From Noviherbaspirillum suwonense (GTDB taxonomy: Bacteria; Pseudomonadota; Gammaproteobacteria; Burkholderiales; Burkholderiaceae_D), in contig NZ_FXUL01000007.1 in NCBI RefSeq assembly GCF_900182955.1, forward strand, positions 1-64,000: 64,000 nt of DNA. Direction: 5' to 3'. Positions 25,678 through 34,486 of this stretch are shown here, piece by piece. Positions within the stretch are counted from its first letter, which is position 1, and each line of letters starts with the position of its first letter. The position numbers and the translations under genes are program-made. The notes beneath the pieces were generated by a model. It did not search any database. It saw nothing but the letters and a program-made list of their open reading frames with translations, and was not told the DNA's origin.

Positions 25678-25696
25678 CATTACTGTCAGGGTAATG
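25678..25696. promoter_or_regulatory. Inverted repeat just before a LysR start, candidate autoregulatory site
   Basis: The arms CATTAC and GTAATG are separated by seven bases. The outer arm overlaps an in-frame ATG at 25694, so the repeat supports the later start at 25715. The size and spacing fit a LysR-type site. Confidence 0.4.
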
Positions 25697-25714
25697 AAGG
25701 TGCTAGGGGAAGGC

Positions 25715-26635
25715 ATGGCGATCGACGACGAAATTACGTTGAAAAAATTGGAAGTGTTTCTTGCGTTCATGCAGATGAGTAATCTGACGCGCGTTTCCGA
25801 ACGGCTTGGCTTGAGCGCGGTGAGCGTGCACCGTGCGCTTCATTCACTGGAAGAAGGCCTGCGGTGCCCCCTGTTCAAGCGCGAAGGGCGCAACCTGATT
25901 CCGCTGAAGTCGGCCTATGCCTTTGCCGAACATGCGCAGCGCGCGATCGCGGCATGCGAGGCCGGCGTGGCGGAGGTGCGTGAGATGTCGGGTTTCAATG
26001 CGCCGCGGCTGCGGATAGGCTCCCTGTATTCACTGACGCTGCGCTGCATTCCGAAAGTGATTATCGGCCTCAAGCTGCGCAAGCCGACGCTGGACGTCAA
26101 CCTGACGCTGGGCTCGAATCGCGAGCTGTTGAATTCACTGGAGGAAGGGCGGCTCGACGCAATCATCATCGGCCTGAAGGAGCCGCCCGTGAGCCAGGAC
26201 CTGGTTTCGGTGCCGCTCTTCAACGACCTGATCTACTTGGCAGCGCACCTCGGGTCGCCCTACGCCGATGCGGCGGAGATCGATCTCGCCGACATGCGGG
26301 ATCAGCCGTTCGTGACCTTGAGCGAAGGCTTCGTGACGTCCGACAGCTTCAGCCGGGCCTTCGAAATCAGCGGCTACAGTCCGCGGATCGCGATGGAGGT
26401 CGGCGACATCTTTTCGCTGATCAACCTGGTCAGCGAAGGAATAGGCTACGGCCTGCTACCGGGGCGCATCGGGGCGTTCAGCTCACGCATCCAGTTGCTG
26501 CCGCTGGCGAAGAAATATGCGTCCCATCAGCAGGTCACGCTGATGTTTTCCGCCAGCCGCGAACGCGACCCGAACCTGCTGGCGCTCGCTGCCGAATGCC
26601 GGCTCTACGGACGCCAGCTGGCCGGAAAGGAATAG
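25715..26635 (+). CDS. LysR-family regulator, MdcR-like
   Basis: A 306-residue regulator. The helix-turn-helix is LKKLEVFLAFMQMSNLTRVS followed by RLGLSAVSVHRALHSLEE, and the effector domain runs from about 95 to 295. The sequence recalls MdcR, the malonate-decarboxylase regulator, but no malonate genes lie nearby in this window. The chosen ATG has AGGGGA four bases before it; an alternative ATG at 25694 is inside an inverted repeat. The gene stands alone, so its target is unknown. Confidence 0.88.
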   Translation: MAIDDEITLKKLEVFLAFMQMSNLTRVSERLGLSAVSVHRALHSLEEGLRCPLFKREGRNLIPLKSAYAFAEHAQRAIAACEAGVAEVREMSGFNAPRLRIGSLYSLTLRCIPKVIIGLKLRKPTLDVNLTLGSNRELLNSLEEGRLDAIIIGLKEPPVSQDLVSVPLFNDLIYLAAHLGSPYADAAEIDLADMRDQPFVTLSEGFVTSDSFSRAFEISGYSPRIAMEVGDIFSLINLVSEGIGYGLLPGRIGAFSSRIQLLPLAKKYASHQQVTLMFSASRERDPNLLALAAECRLYGRQLAGKE

Positions 26636-27056
26636 GGCTCAGCGGTTGACTCGCCTTACTGACGCGGTTCGTGTGTCTCCTTTCTAGCCGCGGAATGCAG
26701 CTGGAACCCGCGGTGGCACGGCGGCCCCGGCGCGCAGGCGGCGCCGTGCCCGGGCTGCGTCGGCACATCTGGATTTGGACCGAATGCCGTTTTCAGTTCG
26801 ATTGGACGAAATTGGCCGCTCTGTTCCTTTTTGCAGACACGGTTTTCCCTGTCCCTGAAAATTGTGAACTGGTGGTTTAACAGTTTCTTGATGGAAAGTA
26901 TAATAGTTCGCATGACTGCAACTGCGTCGCCGGTCGGCATCTCCCGGGCGCTGCGCACCTTGAATAAAACGACCGGAAATTTCGTTTTTTAAATTACACT
27001 TGTTGCCAAATCTGTATCAGCGTCATGCGTCATTCCTACTTGCTCAATTCCGGCCG
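26636..27056. other. Intergenic region between LysR and a GGDEF-EAL gene
   Basis: About 420 bases with no gene that I can support. The right half (26860-27000) is AT-rich and contains a stem-loop with a T tract, listed separately. It should also hold the promoter of the c-di-GMP enzyme gene. Confidence 0.55.
26966..26990 (+). terminator. Stem-loop with T tract, possible terminator
   Basis: The arms AAAACGA and TCGTTTT enclose a nine-base loop and are followed by further T residues. It could end transcription from the LysR gene 330 bases upstream. The A-rich left arm gives a T-rich tail on the other strand too, so it may act both ways. The stem is weak in GC, which lowers confidence. Confidence 0.4.
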
Positions 27057-29726
27057 ATGACATTTCGGAACACAGTCGTTTTTCTGCAGCATCGTGCAAG
27101 GTATCTGGCGCCATGGCCGCTGATCTGCGGCCTGTTGATCGCGGTTGTCTGGTGGTGGGGGTTCAGCACCATTGACCGCGAGCAGGCTGACATCCGCAAA
27201 CAGGCGCACAGCGCAGTGTCGGCGCAGGCGCGGACCTACGCCGAGCAGGTCGAGCGCACGATCGGGCAACTCGACTACATCCTGCGCAGCCTCCAGTTCA
27301 ACTGGCAGCGCAATGGCGGCGCGCTGAACCTGGAAGAGCATGTCTATGCCGGCCTGGTGCCCAAGTCCGCGCGGATCTCCGTGACCATCCTCGACCGCAC
27401 GGGCATGCCGGTCACGACCACCATTCCAGCCCATCACAAGCGCAGAAGCGTCGCGGCGCTGGAGCATTTCCAGTTTCATGCGGCGAACGCCAGCCATGAT
27501 GTGTTCATCTCCAAGCCGACGCTGAACCTGCTGACCAATCGCGATATCGTGCTGCTGTCGCGTCGATTGGACGACGAGGCGGGCGCTTTCGCCGGCGTCA
27601 TCGCGCTGGCGATCGAGCCGAAGTTCCTTGGCTCCTTCGTCGACGACACCAAGCTCGGACCCGATGATTTCGTGTCGATCCGGCGGTCGGACGGCGCATT
27701 CTTCGCATCGAAAAAGGGCAATGGCGCCCAGTCGACCACGCCCAATTTCAGGGGACAGCGGGTGGTCTCGGGGCCGCAAGGCGTGCGGCACGTCGCCGGC
27801 GATAATTACATCGATGGCAAGGCGCGGATCGTGGCCTGGTACACCACCGCCAGCTATCCGGTGATGCTGCTGGTGGGCACGTCCGATGCGGCACTGCAGC
27901 AGGCCTATCAGCCGCGCTACCGCGAGATCTGGGCGAGCATGCTGAGCGCCAGCCTGGTGCTGCTGGTCCTCGGCGCAGCAGGCGCGCGGCGCACCGCGCT
28001 GCGGGTCGGGCAGAAGCAATCCACCCGCGAAGTCCATGAGGCCTACCGGGTCGCGACCGAGAATGCAAAGGAAGGCTTCTACATGCTGCGGCCCTGCTAT
28101 GGACCGGACAACAGCATCGTCGATTTCCTCATCGAGGATTGCAACGAGCGCGGCGCGATGTTCCGTGGCCTTCCGAAGGAATCCCTGATCGGCCGTACCG
28201 TGTCGAACATCCTGCCCGTCCTGTTTTCGAGTCACATGCTGCCCCAGTGCCGAGAGGCGATGCAGACCGGACTGTTCGAAGATGAAATGCTGGTGCCGGC
28301 GCGCGGGAACCGCGCGACGCAGTGGCTGCAGCGGCGCCTGGTGCGCACCAGCGCCGGCCTGGCCCTGACGCTGCGGGATGTCACGGAAACCAAGAACCAG
28401 GAAGCGGCGCTGAAGCGGCTCGCCAATGCCGACGCCGTGACGTCGCTGCCCAACCGCCACTGGCTGATGAATTATCTTCCGACAGCCATCGACCATGCGC
28501 GGGCCGCGGGCCGGATGCTGGCCGTGATGTTCGTCGACCTGGACGACTTCAAGAACATCAACGATACGCTCGGCCACGCCACCGGCGACGAGCTGCTGAA
28601 AGCAGCCGCGTTGCGCCTGCAGGCGGTGATCCGGCCGGAGGACAAGATCGCGCGGCTTGGCGGCGATGAGTTCACGATCATCGTCGAGGCGGCGCAGACC
28701 CGTGAGGACGTCATCGCCGTCGCCGAGCGGATCATCGACACGCTCAAGGCGCCCTTCGTACTTGGCGATGGAACCCGTCAGCATGCGGTGCATGCGTCGG
28801 TCGGCATCAGCCTTTTCCCGCTGAACGGGGCCGATGGCGAGACGCTGCTCAAGCATGCGGACATCGCGATGTATGACGCCAAGGAGAATGCAAAGGGCAG
28901 ATACCGGTTCTTCGAACCCAGCCTCGAGCGGCGGCTGGTCAACCGGCTGACGCGGGAAGCCGAGCTGAAGCTGGCCATCGAAGGCCGCCAGTTGATTCTT
29001 TACTACCAGCCCAGGGTCAGGGGCGACAGCGGCGAAATCACCAGCATGGAAGCGCTGGTACGCTGGGTCCACCCGGTGCTGGGCCTGGTCCCGCCGTGCG
29101 AATTCATCCCGATGGCGGAGAAGATCGGGCTGATCGTGCCGCTGGGTGCGGAAGTGGCGCGAATGGCATGCGAGCAGATTGCGCAGTGGCGAACGCAGGG
29201 CCTGCGGGTGGTGCCGGTCTCGGTCAATGTCTCGGCGCAGCAGATCGACACCGGCACGGTCAGCACAATGCTCACCGGCGTTCTCGAAGCAAACGGCCTG
29301 GACGCCAGCCTGCTCGAAATCGAAGTGACCGAGTCGGCGACCGTGACCAAGGACGGCGCCGCCGTGTCGGAACTGGCGGCTATCCAGAGGACAGGCATCA
29401 AACTCTATGTGGATGATTTTGGCACCGGCTATTCCTGTCTCGCCCAGCTGAAAGACCTCGACATGGATGGCCTCAAGATCGACCGCGCCTTCACGTCACG
29501 GCTGGGCACGAGCCGGGCCGATGCCGCGCTGTACGAAGCCATCGTGTCGATGGCGCACGCGCTCGATATGCGGGTTGTCGCCGAAGGCGTGGAGACTGCC
29601 GAGCAACTGGCCGCGCTCCAGGCGCTGGGTTGTGAGGAAGTGCAGGGCTACTTTATCGCCAGGCCGGTGCCGGCCGCCGAGGCGGCAATGCTGCTGGAGA
29701 AGCGCTTCCTTTTCCCGGCTCCGTAG
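27057..29726 (+). CDS. Membrane c-di-GMP enzyme with Cache, GGDEF and EAL domains
   Basis: An 889-residue signalling protein. One helix (about residues 15-38) is followed by a periplasmic dCache-like sensor (about 45-285), a second helix near 300, a PAS-like region (330-440), GGDEF (440-610) and EAL (630-880). The cyclase motif GGDEF is intact at 535-539, with an RxxD inhibitory site (RPED) five residues before it. The phosphodiesterase EAL motif is at 665-667 and DDFGTGYS is intact, so both activities are possible. A TTG at 27000 would add 19 residues; the ATG is preferred, though neither has a good ribosome-binding site. Confidence 0.92.
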   Translation: MTFRNTVVFLQHRARYLAPWPLICGLLIAVVWWWGFSTIDREQADIRKQAHSAVSAQARTYAEQVERTIGQLDYILRSLQFNWQRNGGALNLEEHVYAGLVPKSARISVTILDRTGMPVTTTIPAHHKRRSVAALEHFQFHAANASHDVFISKPTLNLLTNRDIVLLSRRLDDEAGAFAGVIALAIEPKFLGSFVDDTKLGPDDFVSIRRSDGAFFASKKGNGAQSTTPNFRGQRVVSGPQGVRHVAGDNYIDGKARIVAWYTTASYPVMLLVGTSDAALQQAYQPRYREIWASMLSASLVLLVLGAAGARRTALRVGQKQSTREVHEAYRVATENAKEGFYMLRPCYGPDNSIVDFLIEDCNERGAMFRGLPKESLIGRTVSNILPVLFSSHMLPQCREAMQTGLFEDEMLVPARGNRATQWLQRRLVRTSAGLALTLRDVTETKNQEAALKRLANADAVTSLPNRHWLMNYLPTAIDHARAAGRMLAVMFVDLDDFKNINDTLGHATGDELLKAAALRLQAVIRPEDKIARLGGDEFTIIVEAAQTREDVIAVAERIIDTLKAPFVLGDGTRQHAVHASVGISLFPLNGADGETLLKHADIAMYDAKENAKGRYRFFEPSLERRLVNRLTREAELKLAIEGRQLILYYQPRVRGDSGEITSMEALVRWVHPVLGLVPPCEFIPMAEKIGLIVPLGAEVARMACEQIAQWRTQGLRVVPVSVNVSAQQIDTGTVSTMLTGVLEANGLDASLLEIEVTESATVTKDGAAVSELAAIQRTGIKLYVDDFGTGYSCLAQLKDLDMDGLKIDRAFTSRLGTSRADAALYEAIVSMAHALDMRVVAEGVETAEQLAALQALGCEEVQGYFIARPVPAAEAAMLLEKRFLFPAP

Positions 29727-29869
29727 GCGTCAGGCAGCTACCCGGGCGTGTGGCATGGGCGGGCGTGGCGGGCATTGGCCTGCCGGCGGCGAGGCGCAGT
29801 AAAGCAGGCTCTGCGCGGGCTTCCGATGACCGCGGTTGATGCCGTCCCGTCGGACCCGTCCGGCGAGCT

Positions 29870-31423
29870 TCAGGCGGCGTTGCAGACCTGGTTGCGCCCC
29901 GCAGCCTTCGCTGCGTACAGCGCCTTGTCGGCTGCCTGGAGCAGCGACTCGCACGATGCGGCATCCTCGCCGGGGCAGCATGCGGCCGCACCGATGCTGA
30001 CCGTGACCAGGCCCACGGGATTGCCGCCGTGCGGGATGGCCTGCGCAAGCACCGCATGCCGGAAGCGCTCGGCCATGGCATTGGCGCCATCCACATCCGT
30101 GTCGGGCAGCAGTACGGCCAGTTCCTCGCCGCCATAGCGCACGGCGACGTCGCCGGGCCGGCAGCCGGATTCCATCAGCGTCTCGCCAAGCCGTCGCAGG
30201 CATTCATCGCCGGCAGGATGGCCGTAGAGATCGTTGTACCGCTTGAAGTAGTCGACATCGATCATGATCAGCGCCAGCGGCGTCGCCGCGCGCTTCCCGC
30301 GATGGAATTCATCGAACAGCGCGGTATCGAACAGGCGGCGGTTGCCCAGCCCGGTCAGGCTGTCCTGCAGCGTCAGGCGCTCGAGGGACTGGTTCATCTT
30401 TTCCAGCGAGGTCTTCGCCTTGCGCAGCTCGATCTGCGCGCGCTCGCGCTCGCCGATCAGTCGCAGGATTCGGTATCCCAGCAAGCCCAGCAGCGCCAGC
30501 AGCAGCGCTTCGACGCCGACGATCCAGAACGTGTCCTGCCGCCAGTTCGCCAGGACATCCCGGATGGACAGGGCGCTCGCCACGATCAGCGGATAGTGGG
30601 CCAGCTGCTGATAGGCATACATGCGCTCGATGCCGTCGATCCGTGCAGTCAGCACCGCGCTGCCTTCCTTGCCCTTGGTCCGGTAAGTCTGGAAGACCGG
30701 GCCGCCGCTGGCGTCGGAATTGATCTGGGCTTCCGCAAACGGCCGGCGCACGATGATCCTGCCGTCGCCGGACATCAGGAGGATGACGCCGTCCCGGCCG
30801 ATGTCGAAGCTGTTGTGGAATTCCTGGAAATACGCGAGCTCGATGGTGGCGACGGCAACCCCGCGGAATGCGCCGTCGGGCCCGTTGATGCGGCGCGACA
30901 CCGGCAGGATCCAGCGCCCGGACGTGCGGCTGCGTGCCGGCGCGCCCACAAACACCTCCCGTCCTGCCGTAGCGGCGTGATGACGGAAATAATCACGATC
31001 GGAAACATTGAAGGAGCCCGTGATCCGCGAGCGGGACGTGATCAGTCCACGGCCCTGGCTGTCGTAGACCGATACGCTGTCCAGCCCCGGGGTTTTCTCG
31101 ACCGTCAGGCGCAGCAGCACCAAGGCCTGCGCCAGGGCATCCTTCTCCACACCATCGACTTCCAGCTGCTGCACGACGCCCACCAAGGCAACCTCGGCAG
31201 CACGCACCGTGTCGTCGGTGTGCTGGGCGAGGGCGCGGGTCATGTTGGTGGTGGCGACCCGTGCCGTCTCGATCTGCTTGCTGCGCGCCTGCTGGACGCT
31301 CCAGCCCTGCAAACCCACGAACGACAGCACGATCGACAGTACGAAGAGAATGGAGACCGACTGGATGGTGCGTGGACGACGAAGCCGGGTAAAGGCGCGC
31401 TGGGCGGTAATCGGAAGCATCAT
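29870..31423 (-). CDS. Membrane diguanylate cyclase with Cache sensor
   Basis: A 517-residue diguanylate cyclase. The order is a helix near residues 22-42, a periplasmic dCache sensor (about 45-290), a second helix (about 300-320), a short coiled segment and a GGDEF domain (about 345-510). The active-site motif is GGEEL at 431-435, with an RxxD inhibitory site (RPGD) five residues earlier. Substrate-site blocks such as DSLTGLGNRRLFD and DVDYFKRYNDLYGHPAGDEC are intact. It converges with the GGDEF-EAL gene, so opposing enzymes are neighbours. Confidence 0.93.
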   Translation of the reverse strand: MMLPITAQRAFTRLRRPRTIQSVSILFVLSIVLSFVGLQGWSVQQARSKQIETARVATTNMTRALAQHTDDTVRAAEVALVGVVQQLEVDGVEKDALAQALVLLRLTVEKTPGLDSVSVYDSQGRGLITSRSRITGSFNVSDRDYFRHHAATAGREVFVGAPARSRTSGRWILPVSRRINGPDGAFRGVAVATIELAYFQEFHNSFDIGRDGVILLMSGDGRIIVRRPFAEAQINSDASGGPVFQTYRTKGKEGSAVLTARIDGIERMYAYQQLAHYPLIVASALSIRDVLANWRQDTFWIVGVEALLLALLGLLGYRILRLIGERERAQIELRKAKTSLEKMNQSLERLTLQDSLTGLGNRRLFDTALFDEFHRGKRAATPLALIMIDVDYFKRYNDLYGHPAGDECLRRLGETLMESGCRPGDVAVRYGGEELAVLLPDTDVDGANAMAERFRHAVLAQAIPHGGNPVGLVTVSIGAAACCPGEDAASCESLLQAADKALYAAKAAGRNQVCNAA

Positions 31424-31651
31424 CGTAGGGGCGTCGCAAGCGACGCCGGAAGTTATTCACGAGTGGCTATGAATAACTTTCTACGAAATAATTTCAGTGC
31501 ATCTGTAAAAAACAGCAGAAACCGATCCAATTCCTGAATAGTTCTGAATCGGACAAGGTTCGGCCGCCGCCCGGCGCTGCCTGGCGGCAGCGACGGATGG
31601 TCGGCTGGTCTGCCGGATAAGACTCCTGGCACATGTGCAGCCGCCCGCCTG

Positions 31652-31960
31652 TTACTCCGGCCGGTTGCCGCCTTCGCGAGGCATGCCCTGGATGGGGCTG
31701 AGACGGAATTTTTTCCGCCGGTCGCCCAGCAGTTCCCGCAGTTCGCCCACGGACAGGTTGGATACCTCGTGCATGCGGATCAGGATCGATGCGCCCACTG
31801 GCAGGCGGCGATGCCGGATCTTGCTGATCACCGGCGGCGCGACTTCCAGGACGCGCGACAGCGCCGCGTCGTTCTTCAATTCCAGTTTCTTCAGCAGCGA
31901 ATCGAGCAGGTTATCCGGGTCGTATTCTGGCTGCGAGGTCAGCGGATGCGTATTGTCCAT
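31652..31960 (-). CDS. Small XRE-like helix-turn-helix protein, 102 residues
   Basis: A small cytoplasmic protein. The middle (DPDNLLDSLLKKLELKNDAA, then LSRVLEVAPPVISKIRHRR) has the look of an XRE-type helix-turn-helix, in which APPVISKIRHRRLPVG would be the recognition part. Similar small proteins appear to be common in Oxalobacteraceae, to my recollection. Its function is unknown. The frame is open to 32035, but the ATG at 31960 has an AGGA ribosome-binding site and is preferred. It is divergent from the outer-membrane protein gene. Confidence 0.75.
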   Translation of the reverse strand: MDNTHPLTSQPEYDPDNLLDSLLKKLELKNDAALSRVLEVAPPVISKIRHRRLPVGASILIRMHEVSNLSVGELRELLGDRRKKFRLSPIQGMPREGGNRPE

Positions 31961-32268
31961 GGCGATTCCTGTTTCTGTTAAGTAATTACTCACGAATGTA
32001 AACCTATTTCTGGGCGGCGAATTGTTATAAAGCAAACATGCCTGAAGTCATTTTGCAACATTGCTCTTTTTGCACGCCCGGTTCCCGATTGACAACGGTT
32101 GTTGCAGTGTAGGCACACTCCCGCCGCATTACGGGATTGGAATGACCCGGCAACTTGCCTCATGGAAATTTGGCCGGTTAGAATCCTTTCGCGATTTTGA
32201 GGGCGCGGAACGGTGTTCCCCCTCTGCACCGCCGGTGCGCTCGCCACTATTCAAGCAGGAATGAAAAA
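31961..32268. other. Divergent promoter region
   Basis: About 300 bases between the small HTH-like gene (minus) and the outer-membrane protein gene (plus). No gene was found. It is AT-rich near 31975-32060, where both promoters may lie; I see no clear operator. Confidence 0.5.
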
Positions 32269-32841
32269 ATGAAAAAGCATCTATGTACAGCCCTGGTGTT
32301 CACCGCGTTTGCCTTTCCGCTGGCTGCCCATGCCGCGGGCGCTTACCTGGGGGCCAACGTTGGCAGCGTCGAGCACAAGTTCAACGTCAACGGCGATTCC
32401 ACGACCGAGGACAAGACGGGCGCCAAGGTTTACGCCGGCTATGGCTTCACCGATCATTTCGGTATTGAACTTGGCTATGCCAACCTGGGCAAGGTCAACG
32501 CCGCCCTCGATAACGGCGTGAACAGCGCATCGTTGCGCTACGAAGCACAGGTGCTCTACCTGGCCGGCACGGCCACGTTGCCGGTGAGCGCCGGCTTCTC
32601 GCTGTTTGCCAAGGGCGGCGTCGCAGTCAACTATGCGAAGGGCACCGTGACATTCAATGGCGACACCAAGAACGGTCGCGCTGGAAATGGCACCGGCATG
32701 TTTGGCATTGGCGCCGCGTACAACGTGTCTCCGAAGCTGAGCGTCGTTGCCGAGTACGAGAACTTTGGCAAGGTGCTGGAAAAGAATGAAACCAACACCA
32801 AGGCGCAGATGGTTTCGGTCGGCCTGCGCTATACGTTCTGA
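32269..32841 (+). CDS. OmpA/OprF-type outer-membrane beta-barrel protein
   Basis: A 190-residue outer-membrane protein. It has a signal peptide (MKKHLCTALVFTAFAFPLAA, cut after HAA). The mature part starts AYLGANVGSVEHKF and alternates strands and turns (GIELGYANLG, FAKGGVAVNYAKG, VVAEYENFGKV), ending in the barrel signature VGLRYTF. It is the size of a single eight-strand barrel and has no peptidoglycan-binding tail. AGGA precedes the ATG, and a terminator follows the stop. Confidence 0.88.
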   Translation: MKKHLCTALVFTAFAFPLAAHAAGAYLGANVGSVEHKFNVNGDSTTEDKTGAKVYAGYGFTDHFGIELGYANLGKVNAALDNGVNSASLRYEAQVLYLAGTATLPVSAGFSLFAKGGVAVNYAKGTVTFNGDTKNGRAGNGTGMFGIGAAYNVSPKLSVVAEYENFGKVLEKNETNTKAQMVSVGLRYTF

Positions 32842-33142
32842 GGCGATACGCCAAGGTCAAGCCGGCTTTCGGGCCGGATTTTTTTCGTCCCGAGAAGGCA
32901 TGCCGGCCGGTGCGGCGAATGTTCAGTCAGGGCAGCGCAGATGAAGGCGATATGGCGACCAGCCCCCTGAATGCGCTTCCTGCCTGTCAGATCCAGGTTC
33001 ACGCAGCCAGCGCGACAAGATTGCGCAACTGTTCATCTGGCATGCGGTCCGTCCCTGGAATGATGCAGCGCGTGTTTTCTTCCGCCCGCAGTCAGGCTAC
33101 ATTGTCGTTGTCAAGGCCGGAACACGATACGGGAGAGGAAGA
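32842..33142. other. Intergenic region after the outer-membrane protein gene
   Basis: About 300 bases containing the terminator at 32861-32887 and then no supportable gene. The promoter of the flavoprotein gene at 33143 should be at its right end, where GAGAGGA forms its ribosome-binding site. Confidence 0.55.
32861..32887 (+). terminator. Rho-independent terminator
   Basis: A GC-rich hairpin (arms CCGGC and GCCGG around TTTCGG) is followed by ATTTTTTT. It lies 20 bases after the stop of the outer-membrane protein gene and fits a factor-independent terminator well. Confidence 0.8.
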
Positions 33143-34324
33143 ATGAGCGTGCGTGCCAAATATGATGTGGTGATTGCAGGAGGCGGCATCCTTGGCTGCT
33201 ATGTCGCCTATTTCCTCAAGCAGCGCAACCCGGCCATCGACGTCGCGGTGATCGAAGCGGACCCGACTTATGAATATGCGTCGACAGTGCGTGCCTCCGG
33301 CGGCGCCCGGCGCTTGTTTTCCTGCCCGGAGAACATCGCGATGTCCAGCTTCAGCATTGAACGCATCAAGAATTTTTCCACTGAAATGGCGGCCGGCGAC
33401 AGTCCTGCGGCGATCGATTGGGTGGAGCAGGGCTATCTCTTCATCGTCTCGGGCGTGAAGGCCATGCGCCTGCTGGAAGAAAATGCGCATGTGCAGCGCT
33501 CGCTGGGAGCCGATATCCAGTTGCTGGATCGCGAAGGGCTGAAACACCTTCTCCCCTCCATGCACGTCGCCGATCTCGATGGCGCCGCGTACTCGCCGGG
33601 GGACGGCTGGTGCGACCCGAACAGCTTCCTTCAAGGCACTCGCAAGAAAGCCGGATCGCTAGGCGTCGAGTTCATCAGCGATCGGGTAGCCGGCTTCACC
33701 AACACGGGCGGCAGAATTGCCGGAACGATCCTGGCTGGCGGCGCCACTGTGAAAGCCGATTCTTTTGTGAATGCCGCCGGCCCATGGGCAGCCCAGGTAA
33801 GCGCTATGGCGGGCATGTGCCTGCCCGTCTCGCCGCTACGGCGTTTCGAGCATTACTTTACTGGTCACCGCAGGATCGAGCCTCTCCCTTATGTGAAAGA
33901 TTTGAACCGTCTGGCGTTTCGCTCGGAGGGGCAGGGTTTTTCCGGTGGGCTGGTCAATTCGGATGAACCGAGAGGGTTCAACTTCGACGTGGATCACGGC
34001 TACTTCGACAAGGTCGTCTGGCCGGCGTTGGCGCACCGCTTCCCGACTGCCTTCGAAGGCGTGAAGTGCCATCGCACCTGGTCGGGGCTGTACGAGCAAT
34101 GCGAGCTGGATGGCAACCCGATCATTGGCAACTGGACCGGCAACCACGAAAACTTCTACGTGGTCGCCGGCTTCTCGGGACATGGAATGATGCACGCGCC
34201 GGCAGCCGGCCGCGGGATTGCAGAATTGATCGACAAGGGTCGCTTCGAAACCATCGATTTGAGCCGCATGGGTTATGAACGCGTGCTCAAGCATGCGCCT
34301 TATCGAGAGCGCGGCATCCTTTGA
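33143..34324 (+). CDS. FAD-dependent amino-acid oxidase/dehydrogenase family protein
   Basis: A 393-residue flavoprotein of the D-amino-acid oxidase fold (DAO family). It starts YDVVIAGGGILGCYVAYFLK, the FAD-binding dinucleotide motif. The carboxyl half has GNWTGNHENFYVVAGFSGHG and MHAPAAGRGIAELI, the second FAD contact found in sarcosine-oxidase-like enzymes. It probably oxidises a secondary or D-amino acid, with electrons going to oxygen or a quinone; the substrate is not clear. It stands alone. Confidence 0.88.
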   Translation: MSVRAKYDVVIAGGGILGCYVAYFLKQRNPAIDVAVIEADPTYEYASTVRASGGARRLFSCPENIAMSSFSIERIKNFSTEMAAGDSPAAIDWVEQGYLFIVSGVKAMRLLEENAHVQRSLGADIQLLDREGLKHLLPSMHVADLDGAAYSPGDGWCDPNSFLQGTRKKAGSLGVEFISDRVAGFTNTGGRIAGTILAGGATVKADSFVNAAGPWAAQVSAMAGMCLPVSPLRRFEHYFTGHRRIEPLPYVKDLNRLAFRSEGQGFSGGLVNSDEPRGFNFDVDHGYFDKVVWPALAHRFPTAFEGVKCHRTWSGLYEQCELDGNPIIGNWTGNHENFYVVAGFSGHGMMHAPAAGRGIAELIDKGRFETIDLSRMGYERVLKHAPYRERGIL

Positions 34325-34486
34325 TGACAAGTTCCTGCTGATCGTCGGCCTGCCCGCGCAGGACGCACCAGGTTGAATGGATAGCCATTGCGCCCGTGGG
34401 GGCCGTGTCGCTTTCGGCAGTGACACGACACCCTTCGCACCGAGCGCCTTGGCAAGCCCGCCGAGGATAGGCCTGCTGTGCTGCCC

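Noticed and set aside
27036-29072. A 678-codon minus-strand frame opposite the GGDEF-EAL gene.
   Set aside because: It is the antisense shadow of a well-supported gene; no start signal or family motif.
30029-31537. A 502-codon plus-strand frame opposite the GGDEF gene.
   Set aside because: The real gene on the minus strand has intact catalytic motifs; this frame has none.
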